Shown in pieces: positions 7,967-17,503 of a stretch of 64,000 nucleotides of DNA. Below the pieces are notes generated by a model, which made no database searches, was not told where the DNA came from, and saw nothing but the letters and a program-made list of their open reading frames with translations. How positions within the stretch are numbered: the stretch's first letter is position 1; every line of letters begins with the position of its first letter. The DNA comes from Citrobacter youngae. GTDB taxonomy: Bacteria; Pseudomonadota; Gammaproteobacteria; Enterobacterales; Enterobacteriaceae. The position numbers were made by a program, and so were the translations under genes. The stretch lies in NCBI RefSeq assembly GCF_003818115.1, contig NZ_RPOI01000020.1, forward strand, positions 1 to 64,000, written 5' to 3'.

Positions 7967-8686
7967 GTGAAAGGTTTAATTGGCGTACTGGGTGGTATGG
8001 GGCCAGCGGCAACCGTCGATCTCTTTAATAAATTCGTCACCTTTACCGCGGCACAACGTGACCAGGAACATATCCCATTAATTATTTCATCTATTCCTGA
8101 CATTCCTGACCGAACTGACGCGTTAATGCATCATGGTAATTCCCCACTCCCGGCAATGCGCGATTATATGCATAAACTCGAAGATGCTGGCGCTGAGTGT
8201 ATTGTCATCCCCTGTAATACCGCCCACTTTTGGTTTAATGAATTAAAAGAGTGCTGTCACACAGAGCTGCTCAGTATCGTTGAAACGACCATCAGCGAGG
8301 TCAGGAACTGTGGAAAATCACGTATTGGACTACTCGCCACCAACGCCACGTTGTATATGGGTCTCTATCAAAAAGGCATTGAATCTCTTGGGTTAACCTG
8401 CATCAGTCCTGACTCTGCCAGTCAGGAAAAAGTGATGGAAAGTATCTATTGCTTAAAAGCCGGTGATGTTAAGCGGGCGCAAACGCTGATGAATGAACAG
8501 GCTCAAGCACTCTTCTCTCGCGGCGCACAAGTTATCGTACTGGGATGTACTGAAGTTCCCGTCATCCTTGCTGAGGCTGTCAAAACGGCACCTGAAAAAT
8601 ATATTGATTCAACCGGTTCGTTGGTTCGCGCCGGTATTAAATGGTACGAGAAACGCGTTGGTAAAGATCATCTTTTGGTGCAATGA
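7967..8686 (+). CDS. Aspartate/glutamate racemase family protein
   Basis: The 239-residue protein belongs to the PLP-independent Asp/Glu racemase family, which interconverts L- and D-amino acids using two cysteines. Both are visible: Cys83 in VIPCNTAHFW and Cys194 in VLGCTEVPV, together with the N-terminal GVLGGMGPAATVDLF signature of the aspartate racemase branch. The start is GTG 7967, with a GAGG ribosome site at 7955-7958. A Dcu-type carrier gene follows 76 nt later in the same direction, so uptake of aspartate or a related acid followed by racemisation is the likely joint function. Aspartate is inferred from the family and the neighbour; the substrate is unproved. Confidence 0.92.
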   Translation: MKGLIGVLGGMGPAATVDLFNKFVTFTAAQRDQEHIPLIISSIPDIPDRTDALMHHGNSPLPAMRDYMHKLEDAGAECIVIPCNTAHFWFNELKECCHTELLSIVETTISEVRNCGKSRIGLLATNATLYMGLYQKGIESLGLTCISPDSASQEKVMESIYCLKAGDVKRAQTLMNEQAQALFSRGAQVIVLGCTEVPVILAEAVKTAPEKYIDSTGSLVRAGIKWYEKRVGKDHLLVQ

Positions 8687-8762
8687 AAATCTATGCCTGG
8701 CTAATTATTGAATTAAATAAACACCCATTTTAATAACGAATTATTCTCTGGCGGAGGCCATT

Positions 8763-10061
8763 ATGATTTGGCTGGAAATTATCGTAGTGTTGGGCGCAAT
8801 ATTTTTTGGTATCCGCTTCGGCGGTATTGGTATTGGTTTATGTGGCGGGCTGGGGCTGGCTATTTTAACACTGGGATTTGGGTTGCAAATTGGTTCGCCA
8901 CCCGTTGACGTGATTCTCATTATTATGACGGTGGTAGTGGCTGCCTCAGCACTACAGGCCGCGGGTGGTATGGATTATCTGGTACGCGTTGCCGGGAATT
9001 TTATGCGGCGTAACCCTAAATATATCAATGTTATTGCGCCCATTATTACCTGGTCGATGACCATTATGGCGGGGACCGGATTTATTGTCTTCTCTACCCT
9101 ACCGGTCATTGCCGAAGTAGCAAAAGAGTCCGGTATCCGCCCCTCACGCACGCTCGCAGGATCCGTCGTCGCCTCCCAGGTGGCAATATCCGGCTCGCCG
9201 ATCAGCGCTGCAATGGCCGCAATGTTGACCATCATGGAGGGAAACGGCGTCAGCTTTATACAGGTCATGGCAGTATGCCTGCCGGCCTCGTTCGTTGCCG
9301 CAATGGTGGCGGCATTAATCGCTTCACGCCAGGGGTGCGAACTACAGGATGATGAAGTGTATCTGCAACGCCTGCAAAAAGGTCTGGTCCGTAAATATGA
9401 AAGCCAGAGTAGCACGACGCCGGGTGCCGTGCTTTCCGTTGCCCTGTTTATGCTGGCAACGGTCGTCATCGTTATTCTTGCAGCATGTCCTCAACTACGT
9501 CCTGGATTCGATGCAGGTAACCCAATGAATACCCGGGATATCATCATTATCTGCATGTTATCTGCCGCTTGTCTGATGGTCGTACTGTGCAAAACATCGA
9601 CAGATGCCATTGTACTGACATCCACTTTTCGAGCAGGTATGAGTTCGCTGGCCGTCATTCTCGGCATTGTTACACTGGGAACCACATTCATTGACGCACA
9701 CTTAGCGGAAATTAAAGACATCGCGGGTAATATTCTACAGGCCTACCCGATGCTGTTGGCTCTGGTACTGTTTGGGACCTGCGCGCTGCTCTATTCGCAG
9801 GGAGCCACCACGCCGCTGATTATCCCGCTTGCCGTCGCGCTCGGCGTACCCACCTGGGCCATTCTGGCTTCCTACGTGGCAGTGACAGGTGTGTTTGTTC
9901 TACCCACATACCCCACTTCACTGGCGGCAATGGAGTTCGACACCACCGGGACAACGCGCGTGGGCAAATATGTCTTAAACCATCCGTTTATGTTGCCAGG
10001 ACTGGGTGGGATCATCGCGGGCGTTGCCTTTGGTTTTATCATCGCGCCAATGATTGCCTGA
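8763..10061 (+). CDS. Dcu-family C4-dicarboxylate/aspartate carrier
   Basis: This 432-residue polytopic inner-membrane protein of the DcuA/DcuB family resembles DcuA along its length: opening LEIIVVLGAIFFGIRFGGIGIG, the FMRRNPKYI and APIITW segments, TLPVIAEVAKESG, ASQVAISGSPISAA, and the C-terminal LPTYPTSLAAMEFDTTGTTR. DcuA/DcuB exchange aspartate, fumarate and succinate under anaerobiosis. It differs enough from DcuA/B that I treat it as a separate paralogue. A clear ribosome site (GGCGGAGG, 8751-8758) precedes the ATG. It is the second gene of the racemase operon and ends before a hairpin. Confidence 0.92.
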   Translation: MIWLEIIVVLGAIFFGIRFGGIGIGLCGGLGLAILTLGFGLQIGSPPVDVILIIMTVVVAASALQAAGGMDYLVRVAGNFMRRNPKYINVIAPIITWSMTIMAGTGFIVFSTLPVIAEVAKESGIRPSRTLAGSVVASQVAISGSPISAAMAAMLTIMEGNGVSFIQVMAVCLPASFVAAMVAALIASRQGCELQDDEVYLQRLQKGLVRKYESQSSTTPGAVLSVALFMLATVVIVILAACPQLRPGFDAGNPMNTRDIIIICMLSAACLMVVLCKTSTDAIVLTSTFRAGMSSLAVILGIVTLGTTFIDAHLAEIKDIAGNILQAYPMLLALVLFGTCALLYSQGATTPLIIPLAVALGVPTWAILASYVAVTGVFVLPTYPTSLAAMEFDTTGTTRVGKYVLNHPFMLPGLGGIIAGVAFGFIIAPMIA

Positions 10062-10068
10062 CCCGTTT

Positions 10069-10105
10069 TATTCAGGGGGCCGAAAGCGATATCGCCTCCT
10101 GAATA
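10069..10105 (+). terminator. Hairpin after the Dcu gene
   Basis: TATTCAGGGGGC (10069-10080) pairs with GCCTCCTGAATA (10094-10105) with a single G-T wobble. It has no long T-run, so termination may be partial. It also separates this operon from the convergent lipoprotein gene. Confidence 0.5.
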
Positions 10106-10128
10106 CTTCGCGACTTACCTGACCTGAC

Positions 10129-10365
10129 TCACCATAGCAATACCGTCTTACCTTTATCTATTTGCTTCACATCGCTGCTTTTAATCACGCGGTGATAGCC
10201 ATAGGTGTCAGCATATTTTGTCAGTCCAGTCCCGGAATCCTGCTCAGGCTTGCCTTGCGTCTCTATCGTTGCCCCTGATGTTGTTGTCATCACCCAAGTG
10301 GTTGAGCACCCCGTAAGCAACAGCGTAGCGAGTGACAGAGAGGCAAAAATGTGCGTTTTTTTCAT
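10129..10365 (-). CDS. Small YgdI/YgdR-like lipoprotein (DUF903)
   Basis: The 78-residue precursor has a lipoprotein signal peptide: a KK N-terminus, a hydrophobic core, and lipobox LLTGC with the lipidated Cys at residue 20. The mature part shows the DUF903/YgdR pattern VMTTTSGATIETQGKPEQD..TGLTKYAD, a small SH3-like fold. Its function is unknown in the family. It lies between the Dcu gene (convergent) and the 3' end of fruA (same strand) and is absent from this place in E. coli, so it belongs to the accessory segment. Confidence 0.85.
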   Translation of the reverse strand: MKKTHIFASLSLATLLLTGCSTTWVMTTTSGATIETQGKPEQDSGTGLTKYADTYGYHRVIKSSDVKQIDKGKTVLLW

Positions 10366-10464
10366 ATTCGATTTCCGTGACGAGTTTGATTTAAGGGCAC
10401 TTTATCGAATTTGGTTAAGACAGGATGGATTATTGTGGCGGTGCCGCAACTGCCGGGATCAAAG

Positions 10465-10493
10465 AATAAAAAAGGGCAGAGAAATCTCTGCCC
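10465..10493 (-). terminator. Terminator of the fruBKA operon
   Basis: On the minus strand GGGCAGAG-ATTT-CTCTGCCC is followed directly by six Ts (plus-strand 10493 down to about 10468). This is a canonical intrinsic terminator 18 nt after the fruA stop. Confidence 0.92.
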
Positions 10494-10510
10494 AGGGAAG
10501 TAAAGAAGAG

Positions 10511-12199
10511 TTAGGCTACTTTCGCGACAGCGTCCACTTCCGGGCGCTTCAGCACCGCGTAGGAGAGACCGGCCACCAGCGTACCAGCAACAATCGCCAA
10601 CAGGTAACCCAGTACAGGGGTAATGGCTCCTGGGATCAGCAGTACAAATAGTCCGCCGTGTGGCGCCATCAACTTCGCACCCACAGCCATTGAGATTGCT
10701 CCCGTCACCGCGCCACCGACGATACAGCATGGCAGAACACGCATCGGATCGCGTGCCGCGAACGGAATTGCCCCTTCGGTGATAAAGCATAAACCCAGAA
10801 CCAGCGCCGCTTTGCCACCTTCCTGTTGTGCTTTGTCGAACTTGCGACGCGCAACCAGCGTTGCCAGACCCAGCGCCAACGGTGGCACCATACCTGCCGC
10901 CATAATGGCTGCCATCGGTGCATAAGTTTGCGTACTCAGCAGCCCCACCCCAAACGCGTAGGCCGCTTTGTTCACCGGACCGCCCATGTCGGTACACATC
11001 ATGCCGCCAAGAATAGCGCCAAGCAGAACCGCATTCGCCGTCCCCATGGTTTGCAGCCAGTGAGTCAGGCCTTCCAGAATGCCCGCAACCGGTTTACCAA
11101 TCAGGTAAATCATTGCCAGACCAACGACCAGGCTCGAAAGCAGCGGAATAATCAGAATCGGTTTCAGCGCTTCCATACTCTGTGGGAGTTTCAGCTTCGT
11201 GCTGATGAGCTTCGCCACATAACCGGCAAGGAAACCGGCGATAATCCCACCGATAAAGCCAGAACCGGTGCTTACCGCCAGCATACCGCCAATAAGACCC
11301 GGCGTCAGACCAGGGCGGTCAGCGATAGAAAATGCAATGTAACCTGCCAGAACGGGCACCATCAGTGCGAAGGCTGAGCCCCCACCAATCTGCATCAGTG
11401 CTGCCGCAAGCGTTCCCTGCTCTTTGAATGCTTCAATACCAAAGGCGAATGACAGCGCAATACACAGACCGCCCGCAACCACCATCGGCAGCATGTAAGA
11501 CACACCGGTCAGCAGGTGACGATACGCGCCCGCGCCCTCTTTTTTTCCTTCGGTGGCCGCAGTCTGATTTTTCCCGGCTGGCTGATACGGGGTCGCTTCA
11601 TCCAGCGCTTTATCCAGTTCCTGCTTCGTTTTCTTCAGCGCCAGGCCCGTAGACGTGCGATACATCGGTTTTCCAGCAAATTTCGCCAGATCAACCTCAA
11701 TATCAGCCGCCACAATCACCAGATCGGCCTCGGCAACCTCTTCCGGCGTAATGGCATTACCTGCCCCTACTGAGCCGCGGGTTTCCACTTTCACCCACCA
11801 GCCGCGTTTTTTCGCTTCGGTTTCGATAGCTTCAGCAGCCATAAACGTATGTGCGACGCCTGTCGGACAGGCTGTCACTGCCACCACACGTTTTGGACCA
11901 TTGCTTGCCGCTGGCGTTGCCACAACCGGCGCACTATATGGCTGCGCATGACCTTTTGCTTCACTGAGAAAAAGCTCGGGATGCGCAACCGCACGACCGA
12001 TGTCACCCAGCCAGACTTTTTTGCCGTTCAGCGAATTGTCGACAGGCAGCTTATCGCCCAGGACAATCGCCAGCTCTGCATCATTTGGATTGTCGATGAT
12101 CTCCAGATGCGCTTTCTGTGCCGCCGCTCCAAGCAGGGTTTTCGCCATATAGGCGCGAGCCTGGCCGAGATTAGCGTCAATAATCAGCAGCGTTTTCAT
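10511..12199 (-). CDS. fruA: Fructose-specific PTS enzyme IIB'BC
   Basis: The 562-residue membrane permease imports fructose and phosphorylates it to fructose 1-phosphate. Domain order is an N-terminal IIB'-like domain (about 1-95, inactive), a IIB domain with the phosphocysteine Cys111 in VTACPTGVAHTF, a linker, and a polytopic IIC domain from about residue 225. The IIC domain shows GGLCIALSFAFG and the substrate-site EGAIPFAARDP motif. It is the last gene of fruBKA, 16 nt after fruK. Length matches the E. coli enzyme. Confidence 0.98.
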   Translation of the reverse strand: MKTLLIIDANLGQARAYMAKTLLGAAAQKAHLEIIDNPNDAELAIVLGDKLPVDNSLNGKKVWLGDIGRAVAHPELFLSEAKGHAQPYSAPVVATPAASNGPKRVVAVTACPTGVAHTFMAAEAIETEAKKRGWWVKVETRGSVGAGNAITPEEVAEADLVIVAADIEVDLAKFAGKPMYRTSTGLALKKTKQELDKALDEATPYQPAGKNQTAATEGKKEGAGAYRHLLTGVSYMLPMVVAGGLCIALSFAFGIEAFKEQGTLAAALMQIGGGSAFALMVPVLAGYIAFSIADRPGLTPGLIGGMLAVSTGSGFIGGIIAGFLAGYVAKLISTKLKLPQSMEALKPILIIPLLSSLVVGLAMIYLIGKPVAGILEGLTHWLQTMGTANAVLLGAILGGMMCTDMGGPVNKAAYAFGVGLLSTQTYAPMAAIMAAGMVPPLALGLATLVARRKFDKAQQEGGKAALVLGLCFITEGAIPFAARDPMRVLPCCIVGGAVTGAISMAVGAKLMAPHGGLFVLLIPGAITPVLGYLLAIVAGTLVAGLSYAVLKRPEVDAVAKVA

Positions 12200-12215
12200 T
12201 ATGCCTCTCCTGCTG

Positions 12216-13154
12216 TCAGTTAAACGGTTTTAAGTCGACACGCGCCATCATTGCGGCCAACTGAGGACGATCGGTAATACCCACATTACTTTGGCTTACC
12301 GCCAGGGCGGCAACTGCCGTCGCCAGACGCAGGGTATGTTCGCTGGATTCACGCATCAGCAAGCCATAAATCAGACCGCCAACCATCGAATCACCCGCAC
12401 CTACAGTGCTGACCACCTCAACTGACGGTGGCTTAGCAATCCATTCACCCGAAGCGTTGACCCACAACGCGCCTTCCGCACCGAGTGAAATCACCACGTG
12501 CGCAATGCCTTGCTCACGCAGAGCATGTGCCGCATCGATAACATCTTTCATTTCTGGCAGCTTACGGCCAGCCCAGATTTCCAGCTCACGACGGTTTGGT
12601 TTCACCAGCCACGGAGCTGCCTTCAGGCCAGCGACCAGCGCTTCACGACTACTATCAAAGATAATGCATGGACACTGGCTGCGCAGGCGCGTCATCCAGT
12701 CAGTGAATGCTTCAGGGCTCACGCCGGTCGGCAAGCTGCCGCTGACGCACACCATATCGAATTGCCCCAGCCAGCTTAGTGAGTCATTCACAAAGCGTTC
12801 CCAGTCAGCCGGGGTGACTTCAAAGCCGGAGAAATTGAAGTCAGAAACTTCACCATCTTTTTCAGTCAGCTTGACGTTAATTCGGGTACGCCCCTGCACC
12901 ACCTGAAAACGGTTAGCGATGCCCAGTTCACTGAACAATTGCTGAAAACCATCCTGGTTGTCCTTACCCAGAAAGCCGCCGACCGTCACGTCAATCCCCA
13001 GGTCCTTAAGTACTTTTGCGACGTTAATCCCTTTTCCCGCCGCATGCAGACCGGTCGTTTTCACCAGATTGACTTCACCGCGTTCAATTTCCGGGCAAAA
13101 ACCGACCAGATCGTAAGCCGGGTTCAGGGTGATAGTTGCAACACGTCTGCTCAT
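12216..13154 (-). CDS. fruK: 1-phosphofructokinase
   Basis: The 312-residue PfkB-family kinase converts fructose 1-phosphate to fructose 1,6-bisphosphate with ATP, feeding glycolysis. The N-terminal TLNPAYDLVG and AAGKGINVAKVLKDLG motifs and the C-terminal STVGAGDSMVGGL catalytic motif are all present. Its ATG overlaps the fruB stop by one base (TAATG), implying translational coupling. Its substrate fructose 1-phosphate is also the Cra effector that relieves repression of this operon. Confidence 0.98.
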   Translation of the reverse strand: MSRRVATITLNPAYDLVGFCPEIERGEVNLVKTTGLHAAGKGINVAKVLKDLGIDVTVGGFLGKDNQDGFQQLFSELGIANRFQVVQGRTRINVKLTEKDGEVSDFNFSGFEVTPADWERFVNDSLSWLGQFDMVCVSGSLPTGVSPEAFTDWMTRLRSQCPCIIFDSSREALVAGLKAAPWLVKPNRRELEIWAGRKLPEMKDVIDAAHALREQGIAHVVISLGAEGALWVNASGEWIAKPPSVEVVSTVGAGDSMVGGLIYGLLMRESSEHTLRLATAVAALAVSQSNVGITDRPQLAAMMARVDLKPFN

Positions 13155-14284
13155 TATGCGCCCTCCCCAAGGCCTGCCGCGATGGCATCGCCAATGGCTT
13201 TTAGCGCCTGTTCAGCATCTTCACCCTGTGCGGTGAAGCGCAGGTGGTGTCCTTTTTTCACGCCCAATGCCACAACTTTCATCAAACTGCGTCCATTTGC
13301 CGGTTTTCCGGTTCCATCAAGATTTGTCACGGTTATTTCACTATTAAATTGTTTAATCGTATTCACCAGCATGGTGCCCGGACGGGCGTGTAAACCATGC
13401 TCATTACGCACTACAAACTCGGCACTCAGTACATCATCAGTTAATGCATCATCGCTGGTCAGCATCGCTAACACCGTTGCAGCATCCGCCTTCAGCAAAC
13501 GGTCAGCTTTATTGCTCAGCAACAGATCGCCCAGACGCTTCAACACCGCAACGGGCTGGTCATCATTCATCGCGACAGTCACCAGCAGCGCAGCGGCTTC
13601 GCCCTGCACCTCAAATGCGGTTGCCGCACGACTGACCGCGACGGCGCTGCGCACATTGCCTTCAGCACAGTCATTCAGCCAGATGCCCTGACCAAGATTC
13701 ATTGGTTGCTCGTTAATCGTTCTGGCCACAAAGGTGGCATCTACTGCACCGGCTTCTTTCAGACGCGCGGCGTTCAGCGCCTGCAGCGTCACCAGCGAAT
13801 TGGCGACGACGTCCAACGACAGCGTTTCGTTATCAAGCTTCAGTTGCTCGCTCTGCTTTTCGCCCATCAGCAATGCGCGTAATTCTTCTGCCGTGGTGGC
13901 TGATTTCAGCTGTTCCGCAACCGAGTCATCACTCAATACATGAGTCAGCTGACGCAACAACCCAAGGTGCTCATCTGAGCTGGCCGCAATGCCGATAGCC
14001 ACATACGCAATCTGACCTTCGCCCCACGTCACACCCTGCGGAAACTGAAACACCTGCACCCCGGTTTTCAGCACCTGATCGCGTGTGTCTGTCGTACCGT
14101 GAGGAATGGCAATACCATTGCCGAGAAACGTCGATGTTTGTTGTTCGCGCGCCAGCATGCCATTGACATAGCCGTCCGCAACGTTGCCCGCTTGCACAAG
14201 GGCTGCGGCAACCTGGCGAATAGCCTCTTCTTTGTTCCCGGCCTGTTCGCCCGGGTGAATATCCTGAACAGATAACTGGAACAT
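13154..14284 (-). CDS. fruB: Fructose-specific diphosphoryl transfer protein (IIA-FPr)
   Basis: This 376-residue cytosolic protein passes phosphate from enzyme I to FruA. The N-terminal IIA domain has its phosphohistidine His62 in [12 protein letters not shown] central M domain follows, and the C-terminal HPr-like (FPr) domain has His299 in [10 protein letters not shown]. It is the first gene of the operon, and a purine-rich GGAGAGGAG ribosome site precedes the ATG. Two Cra-type operators lie 20-100 nt upstream. Confidence 0.98.
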   Translation of the reverse strand: MFQLSVQDIHPGEQAGNKEEAIRQVAAALVQAGNVADGYVNGMLAREQQTSTFLGNGIAIPHGTTDTRDQVLKTGVQVFQFPQGVTWGEGQIAYVAIGIAASSDEHLGLLRQLTHVLSDDSVAEQLKSATTAEELRALLMGEKQSEQLKLDNETLSLDVVANSLVTLQALNAARLKEAGAVDATFVARTINEQPMNLGQGIWLNDCAEGNVRSAVAVSRAATAFEVQGEAAALLVTVAMNDDQPVAVLKRLGDLLLSNKADRLLKADAATVLAMLTSDDALTDDVLSAEFVVRNEHGLHARPGTMLVNTIKQFNSEITVTNLDGTGKPANGRSLMKVVALGVKKGHHLRFTAQGEDAEQALKAIGDAIAAGLGEGA

Positions 14285-14304
14285 GATTCTCCTCTCCTGC
14301 TGAA

Positions 14305-14386
14305 TTGAAACGATTCAGCTAACATGAGAAAAAAGGCGTCACCCGACTCCATCAGTTAAGGTAAGATGACGCTGAAACGTTTCAAG
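14305..14386 (-). promoter_or_regulatory. Two Cra (FruR) operators at the fruB promoter
   Basis: Site 1 (14305-14319) reads GCTGAATCGTTTCAA on the minus strand, and site 2 (14371-14386) reads GCTGAAACGTTTCAAG on the plus strand. Both fit the Cra consensus GCTGAA-nCG-TTTCA. They bracket the fruBKA promoter, as in E. coli where Cra represses the operon until fructose 1-phosphate accumulates. Confidence 0.9.
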
Positions 14387-14652
14387 GAGTCTGGATCTTT
14401 CTGCTTCAGCACGCAAGTAAAGTTAACAATTAACTTGCTGAATTTAGATGTACCGCACATTTTCTCTTCGTTTCTTTGAAACAAGCTGACGCAAAAACGT
14501 GTTCAGCTATTCAACTTCAGCACCGTCAGCATGTGGACTTCTCAGACTGAAATGACATTTTGATTTTCCATACCGATTTTGATTTAGTGCCCTGTTTATT
14601 TTCTGGCGAGCAGCGTAAACTCCGCCTCTCTTCACTCCACTGATAGCTAAAC

Positions 14653-15834
14653 ATGCATAACACCCCCGTAGCCGCCACACCCAAGGCGTTTGATTTAACG
14701 TCTTCGGCGTTCCTGCTTGTCGCTTTTCTCACGGGCATCGCTGGGGCATTACAGACGCCCACGCTCAGCCTTTTTCTGACCGATGAGGTCCATGCACGTC
14801 CGGGAATGGTAGGTTTCTTTTTTACCGGTAGCGCCGTCATCGGCATTTTGGTAAGCCAGTTTCTGGCCGGACGCTCTGACAAAAAAGGCGATCGTAAAAA
14901 CCTGATCGTTTTTTGCTGTGTGCTGGGTATGCTGGCCTGCGTGTTGTTTGCCTGGAACCGTAACTATTTTATTTTGCTGTTTGTCGGCGTATTTCTCAGT
15001 AGCTTTGGCTCCACCGCTAACCCGCAAATGTTTGCGCTTGCTCGTGAACATGCCGATCGCACGGGCCGGGAAGCCGTTATGTTCAGCTCGATTTTACGTG
15101 CTCAGGTTTCACTGGCCTGGGTGATCGGCCCACCATTGGCCTACGCGCTGGCCATGGGGTTCAGCTTTACGGTGATGTATCTCAGCGCCGCGGTGGCATT
15201 TATTGTCTGCGGCGTGATGGTCTGGTTTTTCTTACCGTCAATGAACAAAAGCGTACCTCTCGCAACAGGGGTGGTTGAAGCTCCACGCCGTAATCGTCGT
15301 GATACGCTGCTGCTTTTTGCTATCTGCACATTAATGTGGGGCACCAACAGCCTCTATATCATTAATATGCCGCTGTTTATCATCAACGAACTGCATCTGC
15401 CTGAAAAACTCGCCGGTATCATGATGGGCACCGCAGCAGGACTGGAAATCCCAACCATGCTGATTGCGGGATATTTTGCCAAACGTCTGGGCAAACGTCT
15501 GTTGATGAGAATCGCCGCCATCGCCGGGTTCTTTTTTTATGCAGGCATGCTGTTGGCACATTCACCGGCTGTTTTGCTCGGCTTACAGTTGCTGAACGCG
15601 ATTTACATCGGCATCCTCGGCGGGATTGGCATGCTTTATTTTCAGGATTTAATGCCGGGGCAGGCGGGATCAGCCACAACGTTGTACACCAATACCATCC
15701 GCGTCGGCTGGATTATTGCCGGCTCACTGGCGGGGATTGCCGCTGAAATCTGGAACTATCACGCGGTGTTCTGGTTTGCGCTGGTGATGATCGTCGCGAC
15801 GGTTGTGTGCCTGGCGCGCATCAAGGACGTTTAA
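14653..15834 (+). CDS. setB: MFS sugar efflux transporter SetB
   Basis: The 393-residue protein has 12 predicted membrane segments and belongs to the SET family of the major facilitator superfamily. SetB exports lactose and glucose-type sugars in assays; its physiological role is unclear. The loop motif [12 protein letters not shown] between TM2 and TM3 is the MFS signature, and [24 protein letters not shown] marks the second half. It is divergent from fruB across a 368-bp gap that carries the Cra sites. Its stop overlaps the convergent yeiW stop by 4 bp. Confidence 0.96.
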   Translation: MHNTPVAATPKAFDLTSSAFLLVAFLTGIAGALQTPTLSLFLTDEVHARPGMVGFFFTGSAVIGILVSQFLAGRSDKKGDRKNLIVFCCVLGMLACVLFAWNRNYFILLFVGVFLSSFGSTANPQMFALAREHADRTGREAVMFSSILRAQVSLAWVIGPPLAYALAMGFSFTVMYLSAAVAFIVCGVMVWFFLPSMNKSVPLATGVVEAPRRNRRDTLLLFAICTLMWGTNSLYIINMPLFIINELHLPEKLAGIMMGTAAGLEIPTMLIAGYFAKRLGKRLLMRIAAIAGFFFYAGMLLAHSPAVLLGLQLLNAIYIGILGGIGMLYFQDLMPGQAGSATTLYTNTIRVGWIIAGSLAGIAAEIWNYHAVFWFALVMIVATVVCLARIKDV

Positions 15835-16085
15835 GGCGCGGTCAGCACTTCAAGCTCGATGAGATAAATCATGGCCTGGTGCGTCGTCTGTCCGCACATT
15901 TCCGCACTGGGCTGTAAACCGCCGCACACTTTTGGTCGCAACGGAGACGCAAAAATTTTGCAACGCAGGGATTCATCCAGCTGAACGCATGGCGTATTAG
16001 CAGGTTTGCCATCAGGCATGCCAGGGATGGGACTGGAGATTGAAGGCGCGGTGCAGCATGCACCACAATCCGGACGGCATTCCAT
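15831..16085 (-). CDS. yeiW: YeiW, cysteine-cluster protein (UPF0153)
   Basis: This 84-residue protein starts [11 protein letters not shown] and contains a conserved cysteine set (Cys3, 7, 10, 11, then CVQ, CKIF, VCGG and MCGQ), suggesting a metal or iron-sulfur site. This is the UPF0153/YkgJ-type family; function unknown. The gene is convergent with setB (stops overlap) and divergent from efpL. Confidence 0.9.
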   Translation of the reverse strand: MECRPDCGACCTAPSISSPIPGMPDGKPANTPCVQLDESLRCKIFASPLRPKVCGGLQPSAEMCGQTTHQAMIYLIELEVLTAP

Positions 16086-16242
16086 ACAGTACTCTCTTTA
16101 TCGTAAACCATCGGATTGTGCGGGAAGCGCACAGTACCACCTTTTTGGCACCAGCAAAAGCATGAATTCCGCTTGCCTGAATGCCCCGGCGCGAGTAGTT
16201 TTACGCGATATTTTAGACACTCCTCACTACAGGATTTTTTCG

Positions 16243-16815
16243 ATGCCAAGAGCGAACGAAATTAAAAAAGGTATGGTACTGAACTACAACGGCAAGCTGC
16301 TGATTGTAAAAGATATCGATATTCAATCACCGTCCGCACGTGGTGCAGCTACGCTGTACAAAATGCGTTTTTCTGATGTGCGTACCGGTCTGAAAGTTGA
16401 AGAGCGCTTCAAAGGTGACGATATCGTGGATACCGTCACCCTAAGCCGCCGCGGGGTTGATTTCTCCTACGTTGATGGCAACGAATATGTCTTTATGGAT
16501 AAAGAAGACTATACCCCGTATACCTTCACCAAAGACCAGATTGAAGAAGAGCTGCTGTTCATCCCGGAAGGCGGAATGCCAGACATGCAGGTACTGACCT
16601 GGGACGGCCAGCTGCTGGCGCTTGAACTGCCACAGACCGTAGACCTGGAAATCGTTGAAACCTCACCGGGTATTAAAGGTGCTTCAGCGAGTGCACGTAA
16701 CAAGCCAGCAACCCTGAGCACCGGTCTGGTGATCCAGATTCCTGAGTATCTGAGTGCGGGTGAGAAAATCCGTATTCATATCGAAGAACGCCGCTATATG
16801 GGCCGTGCAGACTAA
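16243..16815 (+). CDS. efpL: Elongation factor P-like protein EfpL (YeiP)
   Basis: The 190-residue EF-P paralogue relieves ribosome stalling at proline and related motifs. The start is ATG 16243 (protein begins [10 protein letters not shown]), with AGGA about 10 nt upstream. The open frame runs further upstream, but those residues have no family match and overlap yeiW. Three beta-barrel domains are seen. The tip loop SPSARGAAT has Arg33, the residue that replaces the modified lysine of classical EF-P. The C-terminal domain ends with [15 protein letters not shown]. In E. coli yeiQ follows directly; here a 7-kb insertion intervenes. Confidence 0.96.
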   Translation: MPRANEIKKGMVLNYNGKLLIVKDIDIQSPSARGAATLYKMRFSDVRTGLKVEERFKGDDIVDTVTLSRRGVDFSYVDGNEYVFMDKEDYTPYTFTKDQIEEELLFIPEGGMPDMQVLTWDGQLLALELPQTVDLEIVETSPGIKGASASARNKPATLSTGLVIQIPEYLSAGEKIRIHIEERRYMGRAD

Positions 16816-16838
16816 TTTTCTGCCGCACATTGACGTAT

Positions 16839-16863
16839 AAGGGACAGCGCAGGCTGTCCCTTT
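16839..16863. terminator. Terminator between efpL and torD (bidirectional)
   Basis: AAGGGACAGC (16839-16848), loop GCAG, GCTGTCCCTTT (16853-16863): a 10-bp near-perfect stem. It lies between the convergent ends of efpL and torD and can serve both. Confidence 0.8.
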
Positions 16864-16870
16864 GTCATTT

Positions 16871-17503
16871 TCAGCGCTGACTGCTGAGGTAAAAATCATC
16901 CATCAACAATGATTCCAGATACTGCTCATCTTCCCGTATAAAACCCACAATGACGCTAACCGCCCGCGCATAAAATCCCTTCTCATCACGCTGCAGGCAG
17001 CTATCACGAAACAAGGGTGCCCAACACATAATATGATGATGTAAAAAGTAATATTGTGCAGATAGCGTTTCCTCTTTGGCTGCCATCCTCGCCATCAAAG
17101 CCAGCTGTATAGCGATATGATCGGAGGGCTCATTTTCCTGCGCAGCCAGCCCGTGTTCAACCAACAGTACATTCATTTGTCGACGTTCTTCGGCCGCCGT
17201 TGTGTGCGGATAATGTCCCGCATACGGGGAAACACCGCCAGGCGGCGCCAGCAGAAATAACGTTGCAAAATCTGCGGCCAGCTCCAGTTGTCGGCTTTCA
17301 CGACGCAGAGCCTGCGTCAGGCTACGCTCCAGTTTTTTGACATCCAGCGAAAGCCCAGGGATACCCGCCAGCGACGCAAGCCACTGTCGGGTATCCTCGC
17401 TTTCAAGACGAGCGAGTTGTTTCTGGTCCAGCTCACGAAACAGCAATTGTGAAAACCACTGATAGACCGCGGCACGTTGCTGGAAAATAAGGCTATGCTG
17501 CAT
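16871..17503 (-). CDS. torD: TorD molybdoenzyme-specific chaperone
   Basis: The 210-residue all-helical cytosolic chaperone binds TorA, protects its twin-arginine signal and assists insertion of the molybdopterin guanine dinucleotide cofactor. The family signature LAPPGGVSPYAGHYP region, the EPSDHIAIQLALMARM helix (E-P-x-D-H) and the LHHHIMCWAPLF segment are visible. It overlaps the torA 3' end by 11 bp, as expected for the last gene of torCAD. Confidence 0.93.
   Translation of the reverse strand: MQHSLIFQQRAAVYQWFSQLLFRELDQKQLARLESEDTRQWLASLAGIPGLSLDVKKLERSLTQALRRESRQLELAADFATLFLLAPPGGVSPYAGHYPHTTAAEERRQMNVLLVEHGLAAQENEPSDHIAIQLALMARMAAKEETLSAQYYFLHHHIMCWAPLFRDSCLQRDEKGFYARAVSVIVGFIREDEQYLESLLMDDFYLSSQR

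Noticed and set aside
10362..10997. 211-codon minus-strand frame overlapping the end of fruA
   Set aside because: It lies in another frame of the well-conserved fruA coding region and terminator, and its composition is not protein-like.
16006..16242. N-terminal extension of the efpL frame (ATG 16006)
   Set aside because: It overlaps yeiW on the other strand and precedes the conserved [10 protein letters not shown] start, which has its own ribosome site.
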